NCBI RefSeq assembly: GCF_026540895.1
Contig: NZ_JALNUR010000003.1
Coordinates: 62,001 to 126,000 of the forward strand
DNA length: 64,000 bases
Source: Sphingomonas sp. GM_Shp_1
GTDB taxonomy: Bacteria; Pseudomonadota; Alphaproteobacteria; Sphingomonadales; Sphingomonadaceae
Direction of reading: 5' to 3'
Part shown: positions 51,045 to 59,663 of the stretch, piece after piece
Numbering within the stretch: the stretch's first letter is position 1
Layout: every line of letters starts with the position of its first letter
Position numbers and translations under genes: made by a program
Notes under the pieces: generated by a model
Databases searched by the model: none
What the model saw: only the letters and a program-made list of their open reading frames with translations
What the model was told of the DNA's origin: nothing

Positions 51045-52567
51045 GCGCCCTCCAGCCAGGCGTCGGCGGCGAAGTCGAACCCCATCAATCCCCCCTGCGG
51101 CATCGGCCGCAACCCCTTCACCCTCGGACTGTGCGCATCGAGCAGGCTGAGGAACAGCGGGATGCCGATCCCCGAATGGTCGTGGACCAGATGCTGCATC
51201 TCGCCGTACAGCGACCTGCGCCGCGCCTCGTCGGTCTCGCCGCGCGCTTCGACCAGCAGGCTGTCGAAGCGGTGATTCTTCCACCCGCTCTCGTTCCACG
51301 GCGCGTCGGAGGCGAAGAACTGGGTGAAGACGATGTCGGCGGTCGGGCGCGGATTGATGTTGCCGAAGCCCAGCGGCACCTTCATCCAGCTATTGGTCCA
51401 GTACCCGTCGGACGGCACGCGGCGGATGTCGAACTGCACGCCCGCGCGCTGCCCCGCATTCTGGATCAGCACCGCCATGTCGTCCGACTTGTCCGCCGCG
51501 CTGGAGGTGACGAGCGGCAGGCGCGCGCCGATCATCCCGGCGCGGGCGAAATGATGCCGGGCGCGGTCGGGGTCGAAGGTACGCTGTGGCACAGTTGGGT
51601 CGAAATAGGGGTTGGTCGGCGCAATCGGCTGGTCGTTGGCGATGGTCGCATAGCCGCGGAAGATCGCGCTGCGCATCGTCTCCCGGTCGAGCAGCAGCTT
51701 GAGCCCCGCGACGAAATCCGGGTTGCGCGTCGGCGCCTGGTCCAGTCGCGCGATCAGGTTGGTATAGCCGCCCGATTCCGTCACCAGCAGGTCGAAGCCC
51801 GCGCCGACCAAATGGCGCGCGATGCGCGGGTTGATCGCGTGGATCAGGTCGACATCGCCCGACAGCAGCGCGTTGATCCGGGCGCTGTCGTCGGAAATGG
51901 CGAACAGCTCGACCTCGCCCAGCCGGACCTGGCGCCGCCAGTAATCGGGCCAGCGCACCGCGATCGACCGGACGCCGGGGGCGAATTCGACCATGCGCAT
52001 CGGTCCGGTGCCGATCGGCGCGCGGAAGTCGCGCGCGCCGTCGCGGACGATCTGGAATTGCGCGATGCCCAGGATCACCGGCAGGTCGGCATTGGGGCTC
52101 TTCAGGACGATGCGGACATGGTCGGGCCCGTCGGCGCGGATGCTGGCGAACTGCTCGGCGAAGATGCGCGCCTTCGATCCCACGGCGGGGTCGAGATGGC
52201 GGCCGAGCGAATAGACGACATCGGCCGGGGTCAGCGGCGATCCGTCATGGAAGCGGACCCCGCGTCGCAGCCGGATCGACCAGTCGCGCGCATCCTCGGT
52301 CTCGATCGCCTCGGCCAGCGCCAGTTGGGGGCGGGACCGGGCGTCGAGCCGGGTCAGCCCGTCATAGACCATCGCGCAGCGGCAGAAGTCGGACACCACC
52401 GTCTGGCGCGCCGGGTCCATCGTGTCGGCGGTCGAGCTGGCCGCGACCGCGACGCGCAACCGCCCGCCAGCCGGTTCGGGCCGCGCGGGCGAGAAGCCAC
52501 ATGCGCCCAAGCCCAGCGACAGGCCGCCACCGCCGATCAGCCGGATCGCGTCGCGCCGCCCGATCAA
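51041..52567 (-). CDS. ABC transporter substrate-binding lipoprotein (SBP family 5)
   Basis: 508 residues from a TTG at 52567 that overlaps the upstream TGA (TTGA); no ATG is available nearby. The N-terminus has RRDAIRL and a lipobox LGAC with Cys23, so it is likely a lipoprotein, possibly Tat-exported. SBP family 5 features include DTMDPARQ, LRRGVRFHDGSPLTPADVVYS and RPTADIVFTQFF. It delivers ligand to the DppBC-type permease. Being co-transcribed with a DAO oxidase, the ligand is probably a peptide or modified amino acid that is then oxidised. Confidence 0.92.
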   Translation of the reverse strand: MIGRRDAIRLIGGGGLSLGLGACGFSPARPEPAGGRLRVAVAASSTADTMDPARQTVVSDFCRCAMVYDGLTRLDARSRPQLALAEAIETEDARDWSIRLRRGVRFHDGSPLTPADVVYSLGRHLDPAVGSKARIFAEQFASIRADGPDHVRIVLKSPNADLPVILGIAQFQIVRDGARDFRAPIGTGPMRMVEFAPGVRSIAVRWPDYWRRQVRLGEVELFAISDDSARINALLSGDVDLIHAINPRIARHLVGAGFDLLVTESGGYTNLIARLDQAPTRNPDFVAGLKLLLDRETMRSAIFRGYATIANDQPIAPTNPYFDPTVPQRTFDPDRARHHFARAGMIGARLPLVTSSAADKSDDMAVLIQNAGQRAGVQFDIRRVPSDGYWTNSWMKVPLGFGNINPRPTADIVFTQFFASDAPWNESGWKNHRFDSLLVEARGETDEARRRSLYGEMQHLVHDHSGIGIPLFLSLLDAHSPRVKGLRPMPQGGLMGFDFAADAWLEGA

Positions 52568-53844
52568 TGCCGCCAGTCCTGATAGCGGTAATAGGCGCCG
52601 ACCAGCGGCAGGAACCAGGGCGGCCCAAAATGCCCCGGCACGGCGGGCCAGTCGATGCCGTGGAAGGGGTTTTCCTCCGCTTCGTCCGCGCCGGCGATGA
52701 TCCGCGCCATCGCCTCGCCCATCAGTACGGAGATCTGGGTGCCGTGGCCGCTATAGCCCATCGCATAATGCACGCCCTCGCGGATGCCGGCGCGGGGCAG
52801 GCGGTCGGCGGTCAGGTCGACGATCCCGCCCCAGTTATGCGCGATGCGGACACCCGCCAGCGCCGGGAAGACCTCGCGCATCCGTGCCTCCAGGACCGCG
52901 CCGCTGCGCACATCGTTGCGCGGGCTGGAGAGCGCGAAGCGGGCGCGCCCGCCGAAGATCAGCCGGTCATCGGCGGTCAGGCGGAAGTAATTGCCGATGT
53001 TGCGCGTCGTCGTCCCGTTGCGCCGCCCCGGCATGATCTGGCGGGCCAGATCGCCGAGCGGCTCGGTAGCGACGATGAAGCTGCCGATCGGCACGATCCG
53101 CCGCCGCAGCCAGCGGAACGGTCCCGCCATCGACGCGCCGGTCGCCAGCAGGACATGGTCGGCGACGATCGTGCCGCGCGGCGTGACCAGCCTGTGCCGC
53201 CCGCCTGGCGCACGGCCCAGGCCGGTCAGCGGCGTATCCTCATGGATGCGCGCGCCATGCCGCACCGCCGCGCGCGCCAGCCCGGCGGCGAAGCGGCCCA
53301 TATGCAGCGAGGCGCTGCGCGGAAAGACCAGTCCGCCATGGAACGCCTCCGACCGGATTTCCCCGGCCAGTTCCTCACGACCGAGCAGGCGGATGTCCGG
53401 CTCCACCGTCTGGGACAGCAATTCGGCGGCGCGGGCGAGCTTGGCGACATGGTCGGGCTTGTCGGCCAGCTTCAGCTTGCCGTTGCGGGTGAAGTCGCAG
53501 TCGATGGCGTCCTCGGCGACGATCGCCTCGACCCGGTCCACGCCCGCATCGAAGGCGCGATAGATCGCGGTCGCCCGCTCGCGCCCGAACCGCGCGCCGA
53601 GCGCGGCGAAGTCGCCAGCGATGCCGTTGTTGCACTGGCCGCCGTTGCGCCCCGACGCCTCGCCCGCGACCTGGGTCGCCTCGATCACCACGACCTGAAT
53701 GCCCGCCATCGCCAGGGCGCGGGCGGCGGCCAGGCCCGTGAAGCCGCCCCCCACGACGACGACCGAAGCGCGCGCGGGCAGCGGCATCGGGCCGTCCTGC
53801 GCAAAGCGTTCGCCGCTATCCAGCCAATAGGATTCGAGCTTCAT
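52564..53844 (-). CDS. DAO-family FAD oxidoreductase (gamma-glutamylputrescine oxidase-like)
   Basis: 426 residues. It begins MKLESYWLDSGERF, typical of PuuB/OrdL relatives. The FAD motif VVVVGGGFTGLAAARALAMA is followed by GEASGRNGGQCNNGIA, while the C-terminus has VHYAMGYSGHGTQISVLMG. It oxidises a secondary or primary amine to an aldehyde or imine. Start at 53844 is the conserved Met. It is first in the ABC-importer operon and divergent from genes for succinate-semialdehyde dehydrogenase-type ALDH and a class III aminotransferase, a set reminiscent of polyamine or omega-amino-acid breakdown. Confidence 0.9.
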   Translation of the reverse strand: MKLESYWLDSGERFAQDGPMPLPARASVVVVGGGFTGLAAARALAMAGIQVVVIEATQVAGEASGRNGGQCNNGIAGDFAALGARFGRERATAIYRAFDAGVDRVEAIVAEDAIDCDFTRNGKLKLADKPDHVAKLARAAELLSQTVEPDIRLLGREELAGEIRSEAFHGGLVFPRSASLHMGRFAAGLARAAVRHGARIHEDTPLTGLGRAPGGRHRLVTPRGTIVADHVLLATGASMAGPFRWLRRRIVPIGSFIVATEPLGDLARQIMPGRRNGTTTRNIGNYFRLTADDRLIFGGRARFALSSPRNDVRSGAVLEARMREVFPALAGVRIAHNWGGIVDLTADRLPRAGIREGVHYAMGYSGHGTQISVLMGEAMARIIAGADEAEENPFHGIDWPAVPGHFGPPWFLPLVGAYYRYQDWRH

Positions 53845-53885
53845 CGTGCGGTTTCGCTTCCCCCCGGCGCCACGCCGTCTTGTCG

Positions 53886-53898
53886 CAGCATAGTGTGC
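53886..53898 (+). promoter_or_regulatory. Candidate operator CAGCATANNRTGC, copy 1
   Basis: Reads CAGCATAGTGTGC, an imperfect palindrome around GCATAGTGTGC. It is 42 nt upstream of the DAO start. It matches copies at 53977 and 45980. The nearby Lrp/AsnC gene (59148) is the best candidate regulator. Confidence 0.5.
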
Positions 53899-53976
53899 TA
53901 CGCCGCGTCGGCATCGTATCACTTTGTTTATGTCATCGACCGGTCATATGTGCCGATCCGTCCCCGCGCGACCGCA

Positions 53977-53989
53977 CAGCATACCGTGC
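53977..53989 (+). promoter_or_regulatory. Candidate operator CAGCATANNRTGC, copy 2
   Basis: Reads CAGCATACCGTGC, 91 nt (start to start) from copy 1 and on the same strand. Two spaced copies suit a regulator that binds as a higher oligomer, as Lrp-type proteins do. Confidence 0.5.
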
Positions 53990-54169
53990 GCGCAAGCCTT
54001 GTAGGATGGCAAAAGACGCACTGCCGAGAGGGGCGGGGCAGGGCGCATACCGGGACGCGGCAGGATATTCCGCCACAACCCCCAAATCGCACGCGATATG
54101 CCCCGCCGGACTGGGCGCTGCGGCACCTCCTGCGCCGTCACAGGGATAAAAGGGACGGAGAGGATTTCG

Positions 54170-55081
54170 ATGGAACAGCCAACCATGCCGACAAGCGCCG
54201 ACACGCCCCCCGCTCCGCCCGAGCATCGCACGATGCGGCTCCGCGCGATGACGCCGCAGGATGTGGCCAGCCTGTACGCGCTCGCCAAGGGCGAGCAATG
54301 GCCGCACCGGGCCGAGGATCTGGTGGACATGCTGGCGGTCGGCACCGGCACCGTGGCCGAGTTGGGCGGCGAGATCGTCGGCACGACCATGTGGTGGCGC
54401 GCGGGCCCCGCCACCGCGACCTTGGGCATGGTCATCGTGTCGCGACGGCATCGGGGCGCGGGGCTGGGCCGGATCATCATGGATGCGGTGCTCGACCAGA
54501 TCGCGGCGGCGCTGGGCCCCGATGCGGCGATCATGCTGAACGCGACCGAGGATGGACTGCCGCTCTATCGCAAGCTGGGCTTTCGCGGCATCGGCGAGAT
54601 CCTGCAGCACCAGGGCGCGGCCTTCCAGGCGCCGCTGGTGCCGCTGGACGCGGGCGAGCGGATCCGGCCGATGGGCGAGCGCGACGGTGAGGTCGTCGAT
54701 GCGCTGGTCCGCGCCGCGAGCGGGCTCGACCGGCCGCCGGTGATGGCCTTGCTGCGCGAACGGGCGCATGGCGTGGTGCTGACCCGGGGCGAAGCGGTGA
54801 CGGGCGCGGCGCTGTTCCGCCGGTTCGGGCGCGGCTATGTCGTGGGGCCCGTGATCGCCCCCGATGCGACGCGTGCCAAGGCGCTGATCGCCCAGTGGAT
54901 CGGGTCGCGCAGCGGCGAGTTCATCCGGCTGGACATCCATGGCGATTGCGGTCTCGGCCCCTGGCTGGAGGAGCTGGGGCTGGTCCGGGTCGGCCGGGTC
55001 GTGACGATGGTGCGCGGGGCGGAGCCGCCCGCCACCGCGCCCGGCCAGTCCTTCGCCATCGTCAGCCAGGCGCTGTGCTGA
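54170..55081 (+). CDS. Tandem GNAT-family N-acetyltransferase
   Basis: 303 residues in two GNAT-like halves. The first (about 20-155) has the acetyl-CoA loop SRRHRGAGLGRIIMD and the strand GLPLYRKLGFRGIG. The second (about 160-290) is more divergent, with VVLTRGEAVTGAALF and IRLDIHGDCGLGPWLEELGL. The ATG at 54170 follows GGAGAGG. Its stop overlaps the next gene start (TGATG). Acetylation of an amino compound handled by the cluster is possible; the acceptor is unknown. Confidence 0.85.
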   Translation: MEQPTMPTSADTPPAPPEHRTMRLRAMTPQDVASLYALAKGEQWPHRAEDLVDMLAVGTGTVAELGGEIVGTTMWWRAGPATATLGMVIVSRRHRGAGLGRIIMDAVLDQIAAALGPDAAIMLNATEDGLPLYRKLGFRGIGEILQHQGAAFQAPLVPLDAGERIRPMGERDGEVVDALVRAASGLDRPPVMALLRERAHGVVLTRGEAVTGAALFRRFGRGYVVGPVIAPDATRAKALIAQWIGSRSGEFIRLDIHGDCGLGPWLEELGLVRVGRVVTMVRGAEPPATAPGQSFAIVSQALC

Positions 55082-56547
55082 TGGGACAGGATCTGCGCGA
55101 GAGCGGGCTGCTGGTCGAGGCGATGCTGATCGGCGGCGAATGGCGCGCGGCCGGGGACGGCGCGACGCTGGACGTGACCGACCCGGCCACCGGCCACGTG
55201 ATCGGCACCATCCCGGCGGCGGGCACGGCCGATACCGAGGCGGCGATCGCCGCCGCCGCCGACGCGCTGCCCGGGTGGCGCCGCCGCACCGCCGACGATC
55301 GCGCGACCCTGCTGGAGGCGTGGCACCGGCTGATCCTCGACCATGCCGAGACGCTCGCCGCGATCATGACCGCCGAGCAAGGCAAGCCGCTGGCCGAGGC
55401 GAAGGGCGAAATCGCCTATGCCGCGTCGTTCGTGAAATGGTTCGCGGGCGAAGGGCGGCGCGTCGCCGGGCATATGATCCCCGCGCCGACCACCGACCGC
55501 CGCATCCTCGCGACCCGCGAGCCGGTCGGGATATGCGCCGCGATCACGCCGTGGAATTTCCCCGCCGCGATGATCACCCGCAAGGTCGCGCCTGCGCTTG
55601 CCGCCGGATGCACCGTGGTCATCAAGCCGTCCGAGCTGACCCCCTATAGCGCGCTGGCGCTCGGCAAGCTGGCCGAGCTGGCCGGGATCCCGGCGGGTGT
55701 CGTCAACATCGTCACCGGCCTGCCCCAGGCGATCGGCGCGGCGCTGACCGCCTCGCCGGTGGTGCGCAAGCTCTCCTTCACCGGATCGACCCGCGTCGGC
55801 GCGCTGCTGATGCGTCAGTCGGCCGACACGCTGAAGCGGTTGAGCCTGGAGCTGGGCGGCAATGCGCCCTTCATCGTGTTCGACGATGCCGATGTCGATG
55901 CGGCGGTGGCCGGCGCCATGGCCTCCAAGTTCCGCAATGCCGGCCAGACCTGTGTCTGCGCCAACCGGTTGTTCGTGCAAGCTGGTATCCACGACCGCTT
56001 CGTCGAAACGCTCGGCGAGGCGGTGCGCGCCTTGCGGGTCGGGGACGGGCGGCAGGAAGGCGTGACCGTCGGCCCGCTGATCAACCCCGCCGCGACGACC
56101 AAGGTGGCCGAACATGTCGCCGACGCGCTGGCCAAGGGTGCCCGTATCGCCGCCGCGCCCGAGGGCGTCACCGAGGATGCGCGCTTCGCCCGGCCGGTCG
56201 TGCTGACCGGTGCGACGCCCGACATGCGACTGGCCTCCGAAGAGACGTTCGGGCCGGTCGCGCCGGTCTTCCGTTTCCAGGATGAGGCGGAAGCCGTCGC
56301 GCTCGCCAATGCCACGCCGTTCGGGCTCGCCAGCTATTTCTACACCAACGACCTGCACCGCGCCTGGCGGGTGGGCGAGGCGCTGGAGTTCGGCATGGTC
56401 GGACTGAACACCGGCGCGCTGGCGATGGAGATGGCGCCGTTCGGTGGGATCAAGGCCTCCGGGCTCGGCCGCGAAGGCGGGCGCGAGGGGATCGAGGAAT
56501 ATCTGGAAACCAAGGCGTTCCACTGGGGAGGACTACAGGGCCTGTGA
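55081..56547 (+). CDS. gabD: Succinate-semialdehyde dehydrogenase-type ALDH
   Basis: 488 residues. GabD hallmarks: ITPWNFPAAMITRKVAPALA, SFTGSTRVG, the general base in LSLELGGNAPFIVFDDAD, and the nucleophile in SKFRNAGQTCVCANR. The latter stretch is near-identical to that of E. coli GabD. It oxidises succinate semialdehyde or a similar omega-carboxy aldehyde. The start at 55081 shares one base with the GNAT stop; the stop overlaps the next GTG. With the class III aminotransferase downstream it forms an omega-amino-acid route. Substrate could be broader. Confidence 0.92.
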   Translation: MGQDLRESGLLVEAMLIGGEWRAAGDGATLDVTDPATGHVIGTIPAAGTADTEAAIAAAADALPGWRRRTADDRATLLEAWHRLILDHAETLAAIMTAEQGKPLAEAKGEIAYAASFVKWFAGEGRRVAGHMIPAPTTDRRILATREPVGICAAITPWNFPAAMITRKVAPALAAGCTVVIKPSELTPYSALALGKLAELAGIPAGVVNIVTGLPQAIGAALTASPVVRKLSFTGSTRVGALLMRQSADTLKRLSLELGGNAPFIVFDDADVDAAVAGAMASKFRNAGQTCVCANRLFVQAGIHDRFVETLGEAVRALRVGDGRQEGVTVGPLINPAATTKVAEHVADALAKGARIAAAPEGVTEDARFARPVVLTGATPDMRLASEETFGPVAPVFRFQDEAEAVALANATPFGLASYFYTNDLHRAWRVGEALEFGMVGLNTGALAMEMAPFGGIKASGLGREGGREGIEEYLETKAFHWGGLQGL

Positions 56548-57617
56548 CCAACTATCGGATCGCGGTGATCCCCGGCGACGGGATCGGCAAGGAAGTCGTA
56601 CCCGAGGGCGTCCGCGCGCTGGAGGCGGCGGCCTCGACCTTCGGCTTCACCATCGCGCAGGAGTGGCATGATTTCGCCTGCTGCGACTATTATGTCCGCC
56701 ACGGCCGGATGATGCCCGAGGATTGGAAGGCGCGGATCGGCGATGTCGATGCGATCTTCTTCGGCGCGGTCGGCTGGCCCGATACGGTGCCCGATCATAT
56801 CTCGCTGTGGGATTCGCTGATCCAGTTCCGGCGCGAATATGACCAATATGTCAATCTGCGGCCCGCGCGGCTGATGCCGGGCGTGCCCTGCCCGCTGGCG
56901 GGGCGGCAACCCGGCGATATCGACATGATGATCGTGCGCGAGAATACCGAAGGCGAATATTCCGCGATCGGCGGCACCGCCTTTCCCGGCACCGAGCGCG
57001 AGGTGGTGTTGCAGGAAACCATCATGACCCGCACCGGCACCGACCGCATCCTGCGCTATGCCTTCGACCTGGCGCAGAAGCGGCCCGCGCGCCACCTGAC
57101 CTCGGCCACCAAGTCCAACGGCATCGCCATCACCATGCCCTGGTGGGACAGCCGCGTCACCGAGATGGCGGCGAAATATCCGGACGTGCGGACCGACAAA
57201 TATCATATCGACATCCTGGCCGCGCAGTTCGTGATGAACCCGGATCGCTTCGACGTGGTCGTCGCCTCCAACCTGTTCGGCGACATCCTGTCCGACCTGG
57301 GACCCGCCTGTACCGGCACCATCGGCATCGCGCCGTGCGGCAACATCAACCCGGACCGCAGCGTCCCCTCGCTGTTCGAGCCGGTGCATGGCTCGGCCCC
57401 CGATATCGCGGGGCAGGGGATCGCCAATCCGGTCGGCCAGATCTGGTGCGCGGCGATGATGCTGGACCATCTCGGCGAGACGGCGGCGGCCGCCTCGATC
57501 GTGACCGCGATCGAGACGGTGCTAGCGAGCGAGAGCGGCCGCACCCGCGACCTGAAGGGTCCCGCCTCGACCGAACAATGCGGCAAGGCGGTCGCGGCGG
57601 CGATCGGCGCGGCATGA
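56544..57617 (+). CDS. dmlA: D-malate/tartrate dehydrogenase-type decarboxylating dehydrogenase
   Basis: 357 residues, beta-decarboxylating dehydrogenase family. IAVIPGDGIGKEVVPEG, FGAVGWPDTVPDHISLW, REYDQYVNLRPARL, VRENTEGEYSAIGG, TSATKSNGIAITMPWWD and FEPVHGSAPDIAGQGIANP follow E. coli DmlA closely. It acts on D-malate, tartrate or a related 2-hydroxyacid with NAD and a divalent metal. GTG at 56544 overlaps the ALDH stop by 4 nt. A 2-hydroxy-dicarboxylate step would suit breakdown of hydroxyaspartate-type compounds, but that link is inference. TtuC-type tartrate dehydrogenase is the alternative name. Confidence 0.88.
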   Translation: MTNYRIAVIPGDGIGKEVVPEGVRALEAAASTFGFTIAQEWHDFACCDYYVRHGRMMPEDWKARIGDVDAIFFGAVGWPDTVPDHISLWDSLIQFRREYDQYVNLRPARLMPGVPCPLAGRQPGDIDMMIVRENTEGEYSAIGGTAFPGTEREVVLQETIMTRTGTDRILRYAFDLAQKRPARHLTSATKSNGIAITMPWWDSRVTEMAAKYPDVRTDKYHIDILAAQFVMNPDRFDVVVASNLFGDILSDLGPACTGTIGIAPCGNINPDRSVPSLFEPVHGSAPDIAGQGIANPVGQIWCAAMMLDHLGETAAAASIVTAIETVLASESGRTRDLKGPASTEQCGKAVAAAIGAA

Positions 57618-57732
57618 TCTGCCGCGGCGCCGCGAAACTCGGCAGCTTGATTTGGGCGGAGGGGGCGGTGGTGCGCCCTCTCGCCGCCCCGCCGGGCATA
57701 GGATGGCGTCACCACAGACAACAGGGTTGCCC

Positions 57733-59109
57733 ATGTTCTCCAATTCGCTGATCGAGGCGGATCGCCGCCACCTCATCCACCCGGTCACGGCATGGCGCGG
57801 GCATGAGGCGCGGGGCGCGACCGTGCTGACCCGGGGGCAGGGCATGTACCTGACCGACAGCGAGGGCAACCGCCTGCTCGACGCCTTTGCCGGGCTGTGG
57901 TGCGTCAATATCGGCTATGGCCATGAGAGCGTGGTCGAGGCCGCCGCCGAGCAGATGCGGCGGCTGCCCTATGCGACCGGCTATTTCTCCTATGCCAGCG
58001 AGCCCGCGATCCGGCTGGCCGAGCGGCTGGCGGGCTTGGCGCCCGCAGGGCTGGAGCGGGTCTATTTCACGCAAGGGGGATCGGACTCGGTCGACTCCGC
58101 GCTGCGCTTCATCGTCAACTATTGGAACGCCAAGGGGCGGCCGACCAAGAAGCAGGTCATCGCGCTCGACAAGGGCTATCACGGCTCGTCGTCGAACGGC
58201 GCGGGCATCACCGGCCTGCCCGCCTTCCATCGGCTGTTCGACCTGCCGCATGGCTGGCAGCATCATATCCCGGCGCCCTATCCCTATCGCCATGCGGTCG
58301 GCACCGACCCGCAAGCCGTGATCGACGCCAGCGTCGCCGCGCTGAGGGACAAGGTCGCCGAGATCGGCGCCGACCATGTCGCGGCCTTCTTCGCCGAGCC
58401 GGTGCAGGGGTCGGCGGGCGTCATCGTCCCGCCCAGGGGCTGGCTGGCGGCGATGCGGGCGACCTGCACCGAGCTGGGCATCCTGCTGGTCGTCGACGAG
58501 GTCATCACCGGCTTCGGCCGGACCGGGCCGATGTTCGCCTGCGAGCATGAGGGGGTGTCGCCCGACCTGATGACATTGGCGAAGGGGCTGACCGCCGGCT
58601 ATGTGCCGATGGGCGCGGTGCTGATGTCGGCGGAGGTCTATGCCGGGATCGCCGATGGCCCCGACAACCACCTGCCGATCGGGCATGGCGCGACCTATTC
58701 GGGGCATCCGGTGGCGGCGGCGGTCGGCATGGCGGTGCTCGACCTGTACGAGGGTGGGATCATCGCGAACGGCCTCGCCCGCGCGCCGCAGCTCGCCGAG
58801 GGGCTGGCCGCGCTGGTCGATCATCCGCTGGTCGGCGACGTGCGCCAGGCGGGGATGCTGGCGGGAATCGAACTGGTCGCCGACAAGGCGGCCAAGACGC
58901 GCTTCGACCCCGCGCTAGGCCTGCCCGACCGGTTGTCGCGGGCGGGCTATGCCCGTGGCATCATCTTCCGCGCCTTTGCCGACGGCACCATCGGGCTGGC
59001 ACCCGCCATCAGCTGCGGCGAGGAGGACATGGCGACGTTGCTTGCGCGACTGACCGCCACGTTGAATGATGTCGTCGAGCAACCGGAGGTGCGCGCCGCG
59101 CTACGGTGA
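57733..59109 (+). CDS. Class III (omega) aminotransferase, SpuC-like
   Basis: 458 residues, PLP fold type I. RLLDAFAGLWCVNIGYGHES is the family N-terminal signature, LDKGYHGSSSNGAG binds the cofactor phosphate, VVDEVITGFGRTG holds the PLP-contacting Asp, and the Schiff-base lysine is in TLAKGLTAGYVPMGA. Close to putrescine/beta-alanine:pyruvate aminotransferases. Start at 57733 (MFSNSL) is preferred; an in-frame ATG at 57703 is possible. It follows the DmlA-type gene by 115 nt and overlaps the Lrp gene region at its 3-prime end. Confidence 0.92.
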   Translation: MFSNSLIEADRRHLIHPVTAWRGHEARGATVLTRGQGMYLTDSEGNRLLDAFAGLWCVNIGYGHESVVEAAAEQMRRLPYATGYFSYASEPAIRLAERLAGLAPAGLERVYFTQGGSDSVDSALRFIVNYWNAKGRPTKKQVIALDKGYHGSSSNGAGITGLPAFHRLFDLPHGWQHHIPAPYPYRHAVGTDPQAVIDASVAALRDKVAEIGADHVAAFFAEPVQGSAGVIVPPRGWLAAMRATCTELGILLVVDEVITGFGRTGPMFACEHEGVSPDLMTLAKGLTAGYVPMGAVLMSAEVYAGIADGPDNHLPIGHGATYSGHPVAAAVGMAVLDLYEGGIIANGLARAPQLAEGLAALVDHPLVGDVRQAGMLAGIELVADKAAKTRFDPALGLPDRLSRAGYARGIIFRAFADGTIGLAPAISCGEEDMATLLARLTATLNDVVEQPEVRAALR

Positions 59110-59147
59110 GCATTTTCGTACGGGAATTGAAGGGTATATCCGCCGCC

Positions 59148-59642
59148 ATGACGTCAGCGCCAAAACTCGATAGACTGGACTTCCGCATCCTGGCGCAGTT
59201 GCAGCGTAACGGGCGGATCACCAACGTCGACCTGGCCGATGCCGTCGGCCTGTCGCCCAGTCCCTGTCTGTCGCGGGTCAAGCGCCTGGAAAAGGCCGGC
59301 TATATCACCGGCTATGGCGCACATGTCGCGCTCGCCAAGCTGGGCGAGACGCTGACCGTCTTCACCGAGGTGACGCTGAAGGATCACCGCACCGGCGACT
59401 TTTCCCGCTTCGAGCAGCGCGCGCGCAACGTGCCCGAGATCGTCGAATGCCATCTGGTCAGCGGCGGCTATGACTATCTGATCAAGTTCATCACCCGCAA
59501 CGTCTCGCAATATCAGGAACTGATCGAATCCATCCTGGAAAGCGATTTCGGGATCGAGAAATATTTCAGCTACATCGTCCTCAAGTCGCCGATCGTGAAG
59601 CGTTACGACCCGATCGAAACCTTGTTCGAGGATCGCGGCTGA
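59148..59642 (+). CDS. Lrp/AsnC-family transcriptional regulator
   Basis: 164 residues. N-terminal helix-turn-helix (LDRLDFRILAQLQRNGRITN, then LADAVGLSPSPCLSRVKRLE) and a C-terminal RAM domain (PEIVECHLVSGGYDYLIKF, ESDFGIEKYFSYIVLKS). ATG 59148 gives the standard length; a GTG at 59106 overlapping the aminotransferase stop would add 14 residues. Proteins of this branch sense amino acids and control adjacent catabolic genes. Three copies of CAGCATANNRTGC in the two divergent promoters of the cluster are its likely targets. Confidence 0.92.
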   Translation: MTSAPKLDRLDFRILAQLQRNGRITNVDLADAVGLSPSPCLSRVKRLEKAGYITGYGAHVALAKLGETLTVFTEVTLKDHRTGDFSRFEQRARNVPEIVECHLVSGGYDYLIKFITRNVSQYQELIESILESDFGIEKYFSYIVLKSPIVKRYDPIETLFEDRG

Positions 59643-59663
59643 CACCCTCATGAGGCCTGCCCC

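Larger units (their letters stand above)
53845..54169. promoter_or_regulatory. Divergent promoter region with two CAGCATANNRTGC sites
   Basis: 325 nt without a supported gene between the DAO/ABC operon and the GNAT/ALDH operon. It carries two copies of the 13-mer shared with the 45.8-46.1 kb promoter region. AGGGACGGAGAGG (54151-54163) serves as ribosome-binding site for the GNAT gene. No -35/-10 pair could be fixed with confidence. Confidence 0.5.
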
